This document shows positions 35,990 through 44,724 of a stretch of DNA of 64,000 nucleotides, piece by piece (within the stretch, counting starts at the first letter, position 1; each line of letters starts with the position of its first letter). The stretch spans positions 1,984,001 to 2,048,000 of the forward strand of contig NZ_JAZHRT010000001.1 in NCBI RefSeq assembly GCF_036924535.1, read 5' to 3'. The notes beneath the pieces are model-generated. The model saw only the letters and a program-made list of their open reading frames with translations, did no database searches and was not told where the DNA came from. The position numbers and the translations under genes are program-made. This DNA is from Bradyrhizobium sp. AZCC 2262. GTDB lineage: Bacteria > Pseudomonadota > Alphaproteobacteria > Rhizobiales > Xanthobacteraceae.

Positions 35990-37156
35990 GACGAACCTGC
36001 CGGTTCGGCGGAACGGGCCTTGCCGACATAGGCCGCATTATCGGCGCCGAATGGCGAGCAGGGCGCCTGGCTGAGACGTTGCCCGTTGATCTTGATCGGG
36101 TTCGCCAGTACCCGCATCTCGGGTTTGGCGGGGTGCGCGATGACGTTGATCATTTCGGTGGTCTTGAGGAAGGGATTGTTGAGTGCATGGGCCAGGTCGA
36201 GCACCGGCGCGACCGGAAGCACGCCGTTGAACTTGCCGAGCCAGTAGGTCGTTGGTTGTTTGCCCAACTCGCCATCGATGATCTCGGTCAGGGCATCGCG
36301 GTTGGTTTGACGTGTCGTCATGGTCGCAAAGCGCGGATCGTTCAGCAGGTCCGGTCTTCCGATCGCGCCGACGAATTCGTTCCAGAACTTGTCGGTCATG
36401 CACATGATGAACAGCCAGCCATCGGCGGTCGGGAAGGTCTGGACCGGTGCCACCGAATAATGCGCGCTGCGGCGCTGGCGCATCGAAACGTGGCCTTCAT
36501 TGAGATACCAGGTGGCGACGTATCCGAGCTGATGCAGCGCGACGTCAAGCAGGCAGGTGTCGACGTCGCAGCCCTTGCCGGATGATCGCGCCTGAATGAT
36601 CGCGGACAGCAGCCCGACGGCCGCAGTCAATCCGGTGGTCTGATCGATGATCGAAGGGGCGCCGAGGCGGGAAGGCGGCCCATCGGGCTCGCCGGTGAGG
36701 TGCATCAGGCCGGATTCCGCCTGCATCAGATAGTCGTAGCCGGGCCATGAGGCGCGTTCGTTGTTCCGGCCGTAGGCCGAAAGATGCACGCATACGATCT
36801 TTGCATTGACCGCCGACATCGAGTTGTAGTCGAGACCGAGCTTGGCGGGCAGGTCTCCCCTGAGGTTGTTGAGCAGGGCGTCCGCGGTCGCAGCCAACTC
36901 CTTTAGCGCGGCCTTGCCCTCATCGGTGCGCAGGTCGACCGATACGCTCTTCTTGTTGAGGTTGAAGGCCTGATAATATTCGCTGTCGTTGGCCCCCAGC
37001 ATGAAAGGGGCCGGTCTTGCGCGACGGATCGCCGCCGATCGCGGCATTCTCGACCTTGATGACCTCGGCGCCGAGGTCGGCAAGCAGCATGGTGGCGTAG
37101 GGTCCCGCGCCGAACTGCTCCACCGAAACGATGCGCACGCCTTGCAGTGGCTTCAT
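35986..37156 (-). pseudogene. Family III CoA-transferase, frameshifted
   Basis: Two frames together encode one CaiB/BaiF protein. The first, from the ATG at 37156, gives the N-terminus ([29 protein letters not shown], then DPSRKTGPF). The second continues with [20 protein letters not shown] to the end at 35986, including the catalytic-Asp region GAPSIIDQTTGLTAAVG. The junction is in a homopolymer pair at 37004-37010 (AAAGGGG on the plus strand), where one extra base would explain the shift. The joined product would have about 390 residues. Either the gene is inactivated or there is a sequencing error; ribosomal slippage is less likely. The start overlaps the acyl-CoA dehydrogenase stop codon. 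Confidence 0.82.
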
Positions 37157-38328
37157 AGTGCGGGATTCCTCTTGATGTGCTGCCTGGAAATGATGATGCG
37201 CTGCATTTCGTTGGTCCCTTCGCCGATGCAGGTCAGCGGCGCATCGCGATAAAGGCGCTCGATGTCGTATTCACGGGAGTAGCCGTTGGCGCCGTGGATC
37301 CGCATGCCCTCGATGGAATTTTCCAGCGCCGCCTCGCTGGCGAAATATTTCGCCATGCCGGCTTCCATGTCGCAGCGCTCGCCGTTGTCGAAAGCGCGGG
37401 CCGCATCCAGCGTCAGCAGACGCGCGGCCCGCGCGCGCGTCGCCATCTCGCCGATCTTGAGCTGGATCGCCTGATGTTCGCAGATCGGCTTGCCGAAAGT
37501 CTTGCGGATCTGGGCGTATTCGGTCGCGAGCTTGAGGGCGCCTTCGGCGATGCCGACGCCGCGCGAGGCGACGTTGATGCGTCCGAGTTCGAGCCCGCCG
37601 GTGGTCTGGAAGAAGCCCTGGCCCTCGACGCCGCCGATCAGATGGTCGGCAGGCACGCGATAATCCTCAAAGATCAGTTCGGCCGTATCGATCGCCTTGT
37701 AACCGAGCTTGGGTAATTTGCGGCCGACCGTGAAGCCTTTCATTTTCGGCGTGATGAACAGGCTCATGCCGTTATAGCGAGGCTTGGCGTCCGGGTCGGT
37801 CTTGACCAGCATCGCAAACACCGAGCCCTCGGCACCGTTGGTGATCCAGGTCTTGGTGCCGTTGATGACGTAGTGATCGCCGTCGCGCCGCGCGACCATG
37901 CGGATGCCCTGCAGGTCGGTGCCGGCGTCGGGTTCGGTCAGCGCGAGGCCGCCGCGAATTTCGCCGCTGGCAAGCCTGGGCAGCCATCGCGTCTTCTGCT
38001 GCGGCGTGCCGAATTTCTGGATGGCGAGCGCCAGCATCAGGTGCGAGTTGATGATCCCGGTGACCGACATCCAGACCGAGGAAATACTCATGATGATCTT
38101 GGCGTAAGTGCTCGCCGAAAGCCCGAGCCCGCCATATTCCGGGCTGATGATCGCGCCGAACAGGCCCAGCTCTTTCATCTGCTCAACCACTTCCGTGGGA
38201 TAGCGGTCGGCATGGTCGTATTCGCGGACGATCGGCTTGAGCTCGCGCGTAACCCAACGCTCGATTGCATCGAGCATCTGGATCTCTTCCTCGGTGTCAC
38301 CTTGCGTGTTGCGGATCGCATCAGCCAT
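37153..38328 (-). CDS. Acyl-CoA dehydrogenase
   Basis: 391 residues with the three-part acyl-CoA dehydrogenase layout: an N-terminal helical domain, a central beta domain ([23 protein letters not shown]) and a C-terminal helical domain with YREYD-like substrate contacts and the catalytic Glu in GEGTNEMQR. It oxidises an acyl-CoA to the 2-enoyl-CoA with FAD and passes electrons to ETF. It is first in the minus-strand operon, next to two TTGT-N4-ACAA palindromes. Resemblance to glutaryl/methylsuccinyl-type enzymes is only an impression. The ATG at 38328 is used; the open frame extends further upstream through the promoter region. Confidence 0.92.
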   Translation of the reverse strand: MADAIRNTQGDTEEEIQMLDAIERWVTRELKPIVREYDHADRYPTEVVEQMKELGLFGAIISPEYGGLGLSASTYAKIIMSISSVWMSVTGIINSHLMLALAIQKFGTPQQKTRWLPRLASGEIRGGLALTEPDAGTDLQGIRMVARRDGDHYVINGTKTWITNGAEGSVFAMLVKTDPDAKPRYNGMSLFITPKMKGFTVGRKLPKLGYKAIDTAELIFEDYRVPADHLIGGVEGQGFFQTTGGLELGRINVASRGVGIAEGALKLATEYAQIRKTFGKPICEHQAIQLKIGEMATRARAARLLTLDAARAFDNGERCDMEAGMAKYFASEAALENSIEGMRIHGANGYSREYDIERLYRDAPLTCIGEGTNEMQRIIISRQHIKRNPAL

Positions 38329-38345
38329 CAAGAGACCTCGTAAGG

Positions 38346-38433
38346 TTGTCCGGACAAATATTGGAATATCCTGAAATCCGTCTATATCCCGAGCCTTGAC
38401 GTCAAGTAAAGTCCTCAGTAGTTGTCTGGACAA
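38346..38433. promoter_or_regulatory. Two HutC-type operators, TTGTCCGGACAA and TTGTCTGGACAA
   Basis: A perfect 12-bp palindrome at 38346-38357 and a one-mismatch copy at 38422-38433 lie 76 bp apart (start to start), between the divergent acyl-CoA dehydrogenase and ABC-transporter operons. TTGT-N4-ACAA is the layout of several HutC-subfamily operators, and a HutC-type regulator closes the minus-strand operon. One copy lies close to each arm's start, consistent with coordinated repression of both. Confidence 0.7.
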
Positions 38434-38464
38434 TAGCAAGCGTTGATCGCGAGGGAGAACGTCG

Positions 38465-38557
38465 ATGTCAGGCAAGCGCCGGGGATGTCCGCAGGCGATG
38501 CGGGTTTCGCGCCGACACTCGATCTGCGGCGCGCCGGAATTTGCTTCATGCCGCTGA
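38465..38557 (+). other. Possible 30-codon upstream reading frame overlapping the LivH-like start
   Basis: An ATG at 38465 has a good ribosome site (GAGGGAG) and opens a 30-codon frame (MSGKRRGCPQAMRVSRRHS...), ending in TGA at 38555-38557, inside the LivH-like gene that starts at 38548. The LivH-like ATG itself has only a weak ribosome site, so coupling through this short frame is possible. It may equally be an accident. Confidence 0.25.
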
Positions 38558-39411
38558 CGGAATTGCTCATCGGCGGCATTTTGCTCGGCGGCGTCTATGC
38601 GCTGATGGCGTGCGGGCTCAATCTGATCTTCGGCGTTATGCGCGTGATCAACTTCGCGCACGGGGATATTCTTGCGGTGGCCGCGCTCTCGACGGTTTCC
38701 ATCGTCGTCGGCTTCAAGCTGCCGTTCTGGCTTGCAGTCGTGCTGGTTCCGACCGGCTGTGCGCTGTTTGGAATGTTGATCCACATGTTCATCCTGCGGC
38801 GGATCGAAAGCGCGCCGATGATCATGTCGCTGCTGGCGACCTACGCGCTCTCGACCATCCTGGTGAACGTCGCGATCCTGATTTGGGGCGGCGGTTACAG
38901 CGGCCTGCCTGGCGTGTTCAGCGGTTCGGTCAAGATTCTTGGCGCCAACGTCTCGGTCTCCCGGCTGGTGTCGTTCCTTTGCGCTATCGGCGTCAGCCTG
39001 GCCGTCTGGTGGCTGTTGCAGTTCACCCGCTTCGGACGCGCAGTGCGGTCGGCATCGCAGGCCCCGGAGCTAGCGAGCATTTCCGGCATTGCGGTCGATC
39101 GTGTCAGGCTCGCGACCTTCGCGCTCGGTTCCGGCATGGCCGGATTGGCCGGAGTGCTGGTCGCGCCGGCATTCGCCATCGATCCCCAACTGGGCTCGCG
39201 CTTCATCATCAAGGCGTTTGCGGTCATCATCGTCGGCGGAATGGGCAGTTATCCCGGCGCCATTCTCGCCGCGCTGCTGCTCGGTGTGGTCGAAGTCGTG
39301 GGTAGTTATTTTGCGGGCGCGGTGATCGGTTCCGCGTTTCTGTTTCTGCTGATGCTCGGCGTTCTCCTGGTCCGGCCGCGCGGATTGCTTGGTGCGGGAG
39401 TGCGGATATGA
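38548..39411 (+). CDS. Branched-chain-type ABC permease, LivH-like (third transporter)
   Basis: 287 residues and about eight membrane helices. The family signature is NLIFGVMRVINFAHGDILAV, and FAVIIVGGMGSYPGAILAA holds the coupling loop. The ATG at 38548 is chosen because the family homology begins there (MPLTELLIGGILLGG); the frame is open to a TTG at 38443, which would add 35 unlikely residues. It is first in an operon of permeases, ATPases, binding protein and CoA enzymes, downstream of the HutC-type operators. Confidence 0.9.
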   Translation: MPLTELLIGGILLGGVYALMACGLNLIFGVMRVINFAHGDILAVAALSTVSIVVGFKLPFWLAVVLVPTGCALFGMLIHMFILRRIESAPMIMSLLATYALSTILVNVAILIWGGGYSGLPGVFSGSVKILGANVSVSRLVSFLCAIGVSLAVWWLLQFTRFGRAVRSASQAPELASISGIAVDRVRLATFALGSGMAGLAGVLVAPAFAIDPQLGSRFIIKAFAVIIVGGMGSYPGAILAALLLGVVEVVGSYFAGAVIGSAFLFLLMLGVLLVRPRGLLGAGVRI

Positions 39412-40373
39412 AGCAACTGGGTCCGCTCGGCGTTTTCGCCACTGCCGCTATGGCCGCCGGGCTGGTGCCGGTGGTCGGGTCCGACTATGCGGTGTCGTTC
39501 TCGATCCAACTGCTGATCTTCCTGGTCCTTGCCTATTCCTGGAATCTGATCGGCGGGTACACCGGTTACAGCCATTTCGGCCAGGTCGCCTTCTTCGGCA
39601 TAGGCGCCTATGTCGGCTCGCTCCTGATCTTTCACTGGAACGTTCCCTGGTATCTGGCCACGCTCGCCGCCGCGCTGGCCGGGGCGATCACCGCGCTGCC
39701 GCTCGGCGGCGCGATGCTGCGGCTCAAGGGTCCGTTTTTCGCCATCGGCATGTTCGGGCTTGCGCGCGTCCTCGAGGCGTTTGCGCTCGGATTCGACGGT
39801 ATCACGCAAGGCGGGACCGGCATTTATCTGAAACCGCTCGGTGATCTGAAGCCGCTCTATTATGTCGTTGCCGCGGTAGCCGCGGTCATGATGCTGTTGA
39901 CCTGGCGGCTGGATAATTCACGGCTCGGGCTGAAGCTGCTGGCGATCCGTGAGGATGAGAATGCCGCGGAGTCGCTGGGTATCCCGACCACGCGTCTCAA
40001 GATCGGCGCGTTCGTCGCGTCCGCCGTGGCGCCGGCCGCGATGGGGTGCCTCTATGCGGTCTATCTCGGCTTCATCGATCCGCCGACTGCATTTGCGTCG
40101 AATATCGAACTCACCACCATCGCAATGGTGCTGCTGGGCGGGATGGGCACTGTGCTGGGCCCGCTGCTGGGCGCGATCGTGCTTTCGGTCGTCAATGAGG
40201 TCCTGTGGGCGAACTACCCGCAGATTTATCTCGCCTCCGTTGGCGTCATCGTCCTTCTGGCCGTGCTGTTCACGCCGCGCGGGCTCGTCAATATCGGCAT
40301 GAAGGGTGGTTGGCTTGCGCTCGGCCGGCCGCTATTCCGGCGGCCCGCCCAACCCGCGGGTCAATCGTCATGA
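39408..40373 (+). CDS. Branched-chain-type ABC permease, LivM-like (third transporter)
   Basis: 321 residues and about nine to ten membrane helices. LIGGYTGYSHFGQVAFFGIG is the LivM signature region, and AMVLLGGMGTVLGPLLGAI has the coupling loop. The start ATG overlaps the previous stop codon (ATGA) and its own stop codon overlaps the ATPase start, so the first three genes are translated as a chain. It would form the channel with the LivH-like protein at 38548. Confidence 0.92.
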   Translation: MKQLGPLGVFATAAMAAGLVPVVGSDYAVSFSIQLLIFLVLAYSWNLIGGYTGYSHFGQVAFFGIGAYVGSLLIFHWNVPWYLATLAAALAGAITALPLGGAMLRLKGPFFAIGMFGLARVLEAFALGFDGITQGGTGIYLKPLGDLKPLYYVVAAVAAVMMLLTWRLDNSRLGLKLLAIREDENAAESLGIPTTRLKIGAFVASAVAPAAMGCLYAVYLGFIDPPTAFASNIELTTIAMVLLGGMGTVLGPLLGAIVLSVVNEVLWANYPQIYLASVGVIVLLAVLFTPRGLVNIGMKGGWLALGRPLFRRPAQPAGQSS

Positions 40374-41074
40374 CCGACCCGCTACTCGTCGTCGAGAACG
40401 TGTCGAAGCGGTTCGCTGGCCGCATTGCGCTGGAGTCTGTCAGCATCGATGTCGCGCGCGGGTCGATGACCGGGGTGATCGGGCCGAACGGTTCCGGGAA
40501 ATCGACGTTGTTCAATATCATCGCAGGTACGTTACGGCCCGATATCGGGCGCGTCACCGTCGACGGACGTGACATCACGCGGGCAAGTCCAGCGGAGATC
40601 TGCGGTTATGGCGTTGCACGCACATTCCAGATCAGCCGACTGTTCGCGGAAATGACCGTCCTTGAAAACCTCGTTGCGGTTGCGCGGGGCAGGGATGACC
40701 GCGCCGCGATCGAGCTCGCCATGGAGTTGCTCGATTTTCTGGAAATCACCGCGATCGTCAACAAATGGACATCCGAGCTTTCCTACGGGCAACGCAAACT
40801 GGTCGAGATCGCGCGGGCGCTGATGCTGCAGCCCAAGATATTGCTGCTCGACGAGCCGTTCGCCGGCATCAATCCGCGGCTTCAGAATCGTATCGTCGAA
40901 CATCTGCACACGCTGTGCGCCAGAGGCATCACCGTCTTTTTCATCGATCACGAGATGCGGATCGTGCTGACCGAGTGTGACCTTGTCTATGTGCTCGCCG
41001 AAGGGCGAATCATCTCCAAAGGCGACACCCAAACGGTTCGCAACGACGCCAGGGTGCTTGAAGCCTATTTTTGA
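40370..41074 (+). CDS. ABC ATP-binding protein, LivG-like (third transporter)
   Basis: 234 residues: Walker A GPNGSGKSTLFN, signature LSYGQRKLVEI, Walker B ILLLDEPFAGINP and switch histidine IDHEMRIV. LivG-type subunits power import. The signature reads LSYGQ where most have LSGGQ. The ATG at 40370 overlaps the permease stop codon; the frame is open further upstream inside the permease gene but that part is not homologous. The binding-protein gene follows 36 bp later. Confidence 0.93.
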   Translation: MTDPLLVVENVSKRFAGRIALESVSIDVARGSMTGVIGPNGSGKSTLFNIIAGTLRPDIGRVTVDGRDITRASPAEICGYGVARTFQISRLFAEMTVLENLVAVARGRDDRAAIELAMELLDFLEITAIVNKWTSELSYGQRKLVEIARALMLQPKILLLDEPFAGINPRLQNRIVEHLHTLCARGITVFFIDHEMRIVLTECDLVYVLAEGRIISKGDTQTVRNDARVLEAYF

Positions 41075-41110
41075 ACAATGAGCGGCAAAGAATCCGCAAA
41101 GGGAGGGAAC

Positions 41111-42280
41111 ATGATCAGAAGAGCAGTTTTCGCTGCAGCGGCCATCGCGCTGTTGCTGCCGACCTCAGTGAATGCCGCCGAACCCGTGAAGATCGGCGTG
41201 GCGTTGTCGCAAACCGGCAACCTCGCCGACTCGGCGGCTCCCTATTTCAAGGGTCTGGATCTCTGGCGTGAGCAGGCCAATGCCCGCGGCGGGCTGGCCG
41301 GCCGGCCGATCGAGTTTGTCATGTATGACGATCGCTCCGACCCCGCGACCGCCACGCGGCTCTACGAGCGCCTGATCACCAATGACAAGGTCGATTTCGT
41401 CATCTCGTCGCTGGGATCGGCAACGGCCGCAACCGGGTCCGCGGTCGCGGAAAAGCACAAGATGCTGATGATCAATGGTGGCGGGGCCGCGGAAGCCATT
41501 CAGCAGCGCGGCTTCAAGTACGTGTTTCAGACCGCAGCCCGGATCTCGTCCTATGCCGACGGGGTGCTGCCCCTGATCCAGAAATACGGGGTCAAGAGCA
41601 TCGCGCTCGTCTCGCGCGACTATGCGGCGGCGCGCGACATCAGCAAGGCGATCAAGCAGACGATCGACGGCAAGGATGTGAAGGTATTGATCGACGAATA
41701 TTTTCCGGCCGGGACGGCTGACTTTTCGTCGCAAATCGCCAAGGGCCAGCAGCTGAAGCCGGATCTGTGGGTGGGGCTTCTTTATCCCAGCGAGGCCATC
41801 GAAACCGTGCGGCAGTTTCACTCGATGAATTACATGCCGAAACTGTTCGTCGCCAACGGGGTGTCGCAGGACGATTTCATCACGGCGGCGGGCAAAGATG
41901 CCGAATATGCCGTCGGCATGTCGCTGTACGAACCCTCGCTGCCGAGCGAGGGCAACAAAGAGTTCGTCAAGACGTACCACGAGAAGTTCGGTTCGGACCC
42001 CGGCTACTATTCGGCGTTCGGATTTGTCGCCGGCACGGTCCTCGAGGCCGCGGTGAAAAAGGCAGGCTCGACCGACGCCGAAAAGGTTCGCGAGGTCCTC
42101 ACCACCCTGAAACTGGGAACCGTGATGGGCAAGCACGAGGTGGACCCCAATACGTACATGCAGATTGGCGTGCGCGGACTTCTGGTTCAGGTCCAGAACG
42201 GCAAGCGCGAGGTGATTTGGCCGGAAGAATACAAGACGACCGAACCGAAATTGCCGATCCCGGCATGGGACAAAAGGTGA
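41111..42280 (+). CDS. ABC transporter substrate-binding protein (branched-chain amino acid type)
   Basis: 389 residues. A Sec-type signal peptide (MIRRAVFAAAAIALLLPTSV, probable cleavage after NAA) precedes the type I fold (KIGVALSQTGNLADSAAPYF, then VDFVISSLGSATAATGSAVA). Unlike the two other importers in this window it uses Sec rather than a twin-arginine signal. The ATG at 41111 has a GGGAGGG ribosome site; an earlier in-frame start at 41078 would bury the signal. The neighbouring CoA genes suggest a carboxylic-acid ligand. Confidence 0.92.
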   Translation: MIRRAVFAAAAIALLLPTSVNAAEPVKIGVALSQTGNLADSAAPYFKGLDLWREQANARGGLAGRPIEFVMYDDRSDPATATRLYERLITNDKVDFVISSLGSATAATGSAVAEKHKMLMINGGGAAEAIQQRGFKYVFQTAARISSYADGVLPLIQKYGVKSIALVSRDYAAARDISKAIKQTIDGKDVKVLIDEYFPAGTADFSSQIAKGQQLKPDLWVGLLYPSEAIETVRQFHSMNYMPKLFVANGVSQDDFITAAGKDAEYAVGMSLYEPSLPSEGNKEFVKTYHEKFGSDPGYYSAFGFVAGTVLEAAVKKAGSTDAEKVREVLTTLKLGTVMGKHEVDPNTYMQIGVRGLLVQVQNGKREVIWPEEYKTTEPKLPIPAWDKR

Positions 42281-42287
42281 GGGCGGC

Positions 42288-43052
42288 ATGAAAGGCGATG
42301 CTGCACCGCTCGAGCTTCGCGATGTGACGTCGGGCTACGGCGACGTCCCGGTGATCCGGCGCGCCAGCATGACTTTTCACGAACGGCTGATCACGACCAT
42401 CGTCGGTTCGAACGGCGCCGGCAAATCCACCGCGGTCAAGGTCGCGGCCGGATTGCTGCGTGCCTGGCAAGGTAGCGTATCGACGTATGGCATTGATATC
42501 ACGCGGGAGCCCACCGACCGGCGGGTGTATCGCGGCATTGCCTATGTGCCGCAGGGCCGCATCGTCGTTCCCGAAATGACGGTGCGGGACAATCTCATGA
42601 TCGGCGCCCATATCCTCGGCAGCGACCGGCGCGCCATCGAGGCGGCGACCGAACGCGTATTGCAACTGTTTCCGGCCTTGAAGTCGCGGATGAAGCAACA
42701 CGCCGATACCATGAGCGGCGGTGAACAGCAGATGCTGGCGATCGGCCGCGCCCTGATGACGAGCCCGAAGATCATCATGCTGGACGAACCTTCGCTCGGC
42801 CTTTCACCCAAATATGTCGAGATCGTCTTCGAGCGGCTGCTGTCGTTGCGCGACGAAGGCATGACGGTCGTGATGGTCGAGCAGAAGGCTTCGCATGCGC
42901 TCGGCATATCGGACCGCGGATATGTGATGCACCTTGGACAAGTGGCTTACGAAGGAGAGGCGCGGGACCTGCTTGCGAATGATGACGTCAAGCGGCTGTT
43001 CCTCGGCGAAATCCCGGAAAGCCTGAAAGCGCTGAATTTTACCGATGCATGA
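42288..43052 (+). CDS. ABC ATP-binding protein, LivF-like (third transporter)
   Basis: 254 residues: Walker A GSNGAGKSTAVK, signature MSGGEQQMLAI, Walker B IIMLDEPSLGLSP and VEQKASHAL at the switch position. It is the second ATPase of the importer, placed after the binding protein instead of directly after LivG as in the other two transporters here. It lies 7 bp after the binding-protein stop codon and overlaps the nitroreductase start by 8 bp. Confidence 0.93.
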   Translation: MKGDAAPLELRDVTSGYGDVPVIRRASMTFHERLITTIVGSNGAGKSTAVKVAAGLLRAWQGSVSTYGIDITREPTDRRVYRGIAYVPQGRIVVPEMTVRDNLMIGAHILGSDRRAIEAATERVLQLFPALKSRMKQHADTMSGGEQQMLAIGRALMTSPKIIMLDEPSLGLSPKYVEIVFERLLSLRDEGMTVVMVEQKASHALGISDRGYVMHLGQVAYEGEARDLLANDDVKRLFLGEIPESLKALNFTDA

Positions 43053-43761
43053 TGCTGCGAACCCGATCCCGCGCGAAGCTGCGATCGCCGCTGTCGACGA
43101 AGCCATCCGCTCGCGCCAATCCGTCAGGGCTTTTCTTCCTACGCCCGTCGGGCGGACCACGGTCGAGGAACTGCTCCGGCTCGCGAGCCGAAGCGCCAGC
43201 GGCAGCAACATCCAGCCCTGGCGCGTCAGGGTGATTGCGGGCGATGCCAAGATCCGTCTAACACAGGCCATTTTCGATGCGGTTGCGCACGACGGGTTCG
43301 AGCCGTATCAGCGCGAGTGGAATTATTACCCCGTCCGCTGGCGCGAGCCGTTCCTGGGGCGGCGGCGGAAAATCGGCTGGGACATGTACAGCCTGCTTGG
43401 CGTCGCCAAGGGCGATTTCGAAGGCACCCAGCAAGCCAGGATGCGCAATTACGAATTCTTCGGCGCGCCCGTTGGCATGATCTTCACGCTGGATGAGGAC
43501 CTCGAAATTGGCAGCTGGCTCGATCTCGGCATCTTTCTGGGATCAATCATGATCGCGGCGCGAGGCCATGGTCTTCACACTTGCCCGCAAGCCGCATTCG
43601 CGGATTTCCACGGCGTCATCCGGCCGCTTCTCAATATTCCCGAGAACGAGGTGATCATTTGCGGCATGGCACTCGGCCATATCGACCGGGATGCGTCGGT
43701 CAATGCGCTGGAAACCGAGCGGGCGGATTTGGACGCGTTCGCCACCTTCGACGGGCTCTGA
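43045..43761 (+). CDS. Nitroreductase-family FMN oxidoreductase
   Basis: 238 residues of the nitroreductase fold: SRQSVRAFLPTPV near residue 22 gives the FMN-phosphate-binding Arg/Ser stretch, SGSNIQPWRVRVI follows, and the C-terminus has IICGMALGHIDRD. Such enzymes reduce nitro groups, quinones, enones or flavins with NAD(P)H. It overlaps the LivF-like gene by 8 bp, so it belongs to the transporter operon. The reaction in this pathway is unclear; reduction of an unsaturated acid is one possibility. It also resembles in fold the FMN domain missing from the CofE at 50755, but its operon context argues against that role. Confidence 0.87.
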   Translation: MHDAANPIPREAAIAAVDEAIRSRQSVRAFLPTPVGRTTVEELLRLASRSASGSNIQPWRVRVIAGDAKIRLTQAIFDAVAHDGFEPYQREWNYYPVRWREPFLGRRRKIGWDMYSLLGVAKGDFEGTQQARMRNYEFFGAPVGMIFTLDEDLEIGSWLDLGIFLGSIMIAARGHGLHTCPQAAFADFHGVIRPLLNIPENEVIICGMALGHIDRDASVNALETERADLDAFATFDGL

Positions 43762-43764
43762 TCC

Positions 43765-44724
43765 ATGGCGCTCAAACTCCCCAAAAAAATCGTCATTGCC
43801 GAGGTCGGACCGCGCGACGGTCTGCAGAGCTTTCCGCGTTGGATCGATACGGACGTCAAGGTCGCCATGATCGATCGCCTCTCCGAACTGGGGCTGCCTG
43901 TCATCGAAGCTTCCAACTTTGCCCATCCGAAGATCATTCCGCATCTGCGTGATGCCGAAGAGGTTTTCCAGCGCATCAAGCGGCGGCCTGGAACAGTGTA
44001 TCGCGCTCTGGTTCCCAACGCCCGCGGGGCCGAGCGGGCCGTGAAAGTACGTGTCGATGAAATGCTCGGCCTGATCACGATCAGCGCGACCTACACCCGC
44101 AAGAACCAGAACATGACGATCGACCAGGCGATCGAGCAAAATCTCGAATCGTTCCGGATCGCCGAAGGGGGCCAAACCCCGTTCGTAATGGCGCTCGGCA
44201 TGGCGTTCTGGTGCGCGTATGAGGGCCTGATTGCGGAAGATGACGTCATCGCCGTGGTGCGGCGCCTGCATGGTGGTGGTATCCGCCGCTTCTACCTCGC
44301 GGGCTCCCTTGGGATGGAAGATCCCGCGCATGTCAACCGGCTGTTCATGCGACTTGGCGATCTGTTTCCGGACGCCGGTTTCGGATTCCACATCCACAAT
44401 CTCTCGGGCATGGCGACGGCCAATATTCTCGCGGCGCTCGACGCCGGCGTCCAATGGCTGGAAGGCGCGATCTGCGGAATCGGCGGCGGGATCGCGATGC
44501 CGACCAAGCTCGGCTCCGTCGGGAATTTTCCGACCGAAGACCTGGTCGCGATGCTGGCCGAGATGGGCATCGAGACCGGGATTGATCCGGAGAGCGCGGT
44601 TGCCGCATCGCACGAGATCGCCCGGATGCTCGGCATCGACCCCCAGAGCCACCGCGGCAATGGCGCAACGCGGAAATCCGTGATGCGCCTCGCGTCCAGC
44701 AACCCGAATATGAGATATTCATGA
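43765..44724 (+). CDS. HMG-CoA-lyase-like protein lacking the usual catalytic cysteine
   Basis: 319 residues, a TIM-barrel of the HMGL-like family. It keeps the entry motif EVGPRDGLQ, the metal ligands in FHIHNLSG and the Asn in SVGN. But the loop that reads GLGGCPYA in HMG-CoA lyases is GIGGGIAMP here, so the catalytic Cys is Gly; a Cys five residues earlier (AICGIGG) might not replace it. The normal reaction cleaves 3-hydroxy-3-methylglutaryl-CoA to acetyl-CoA and acetoacetate. This protein may cleave or condense another acyl-CoA. It lies 3 bp after the nitroreductase and overlaps the CitE-like gene by 4 bp. Confidence 0.85.
   Translation: MALKLPKKIVIAEVGPRDGLQSFPRWIDTDVKVAMIDRLSELGLPVIEASNFAHPKIIPHLRDAEEVFQRIKRRPGTVYRALVPNARGAERAVKVRVDEMLGLITISATYTRKNQNMTIDQAIEQNLESFRIAEGGQTPFVMALGMAFWCAYEGLIAEDDVIAVVRRLHGGGIRRFYLAGSLGMEDPAHVNRLFMRLGDLFPDAGFGFHIHNLSGMATANILAALDAGVQWLEGAICGIGGGIAMPTKLGSVGNFPTEDLVAMLAEMGIETGIDPESAVAASHEIARMLGIDPQSHRGNGATRKSVMRLASSNPNMRYS

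Noticed and set aside
43045..43761. Nitroreductase as the missing FbiB-type dehydro-F420-0 reductase
   Set aside because: It overlaps the transporter gene of the HutC-regulated operon and lies outside the F420 island; fold similarity alone is not enough.
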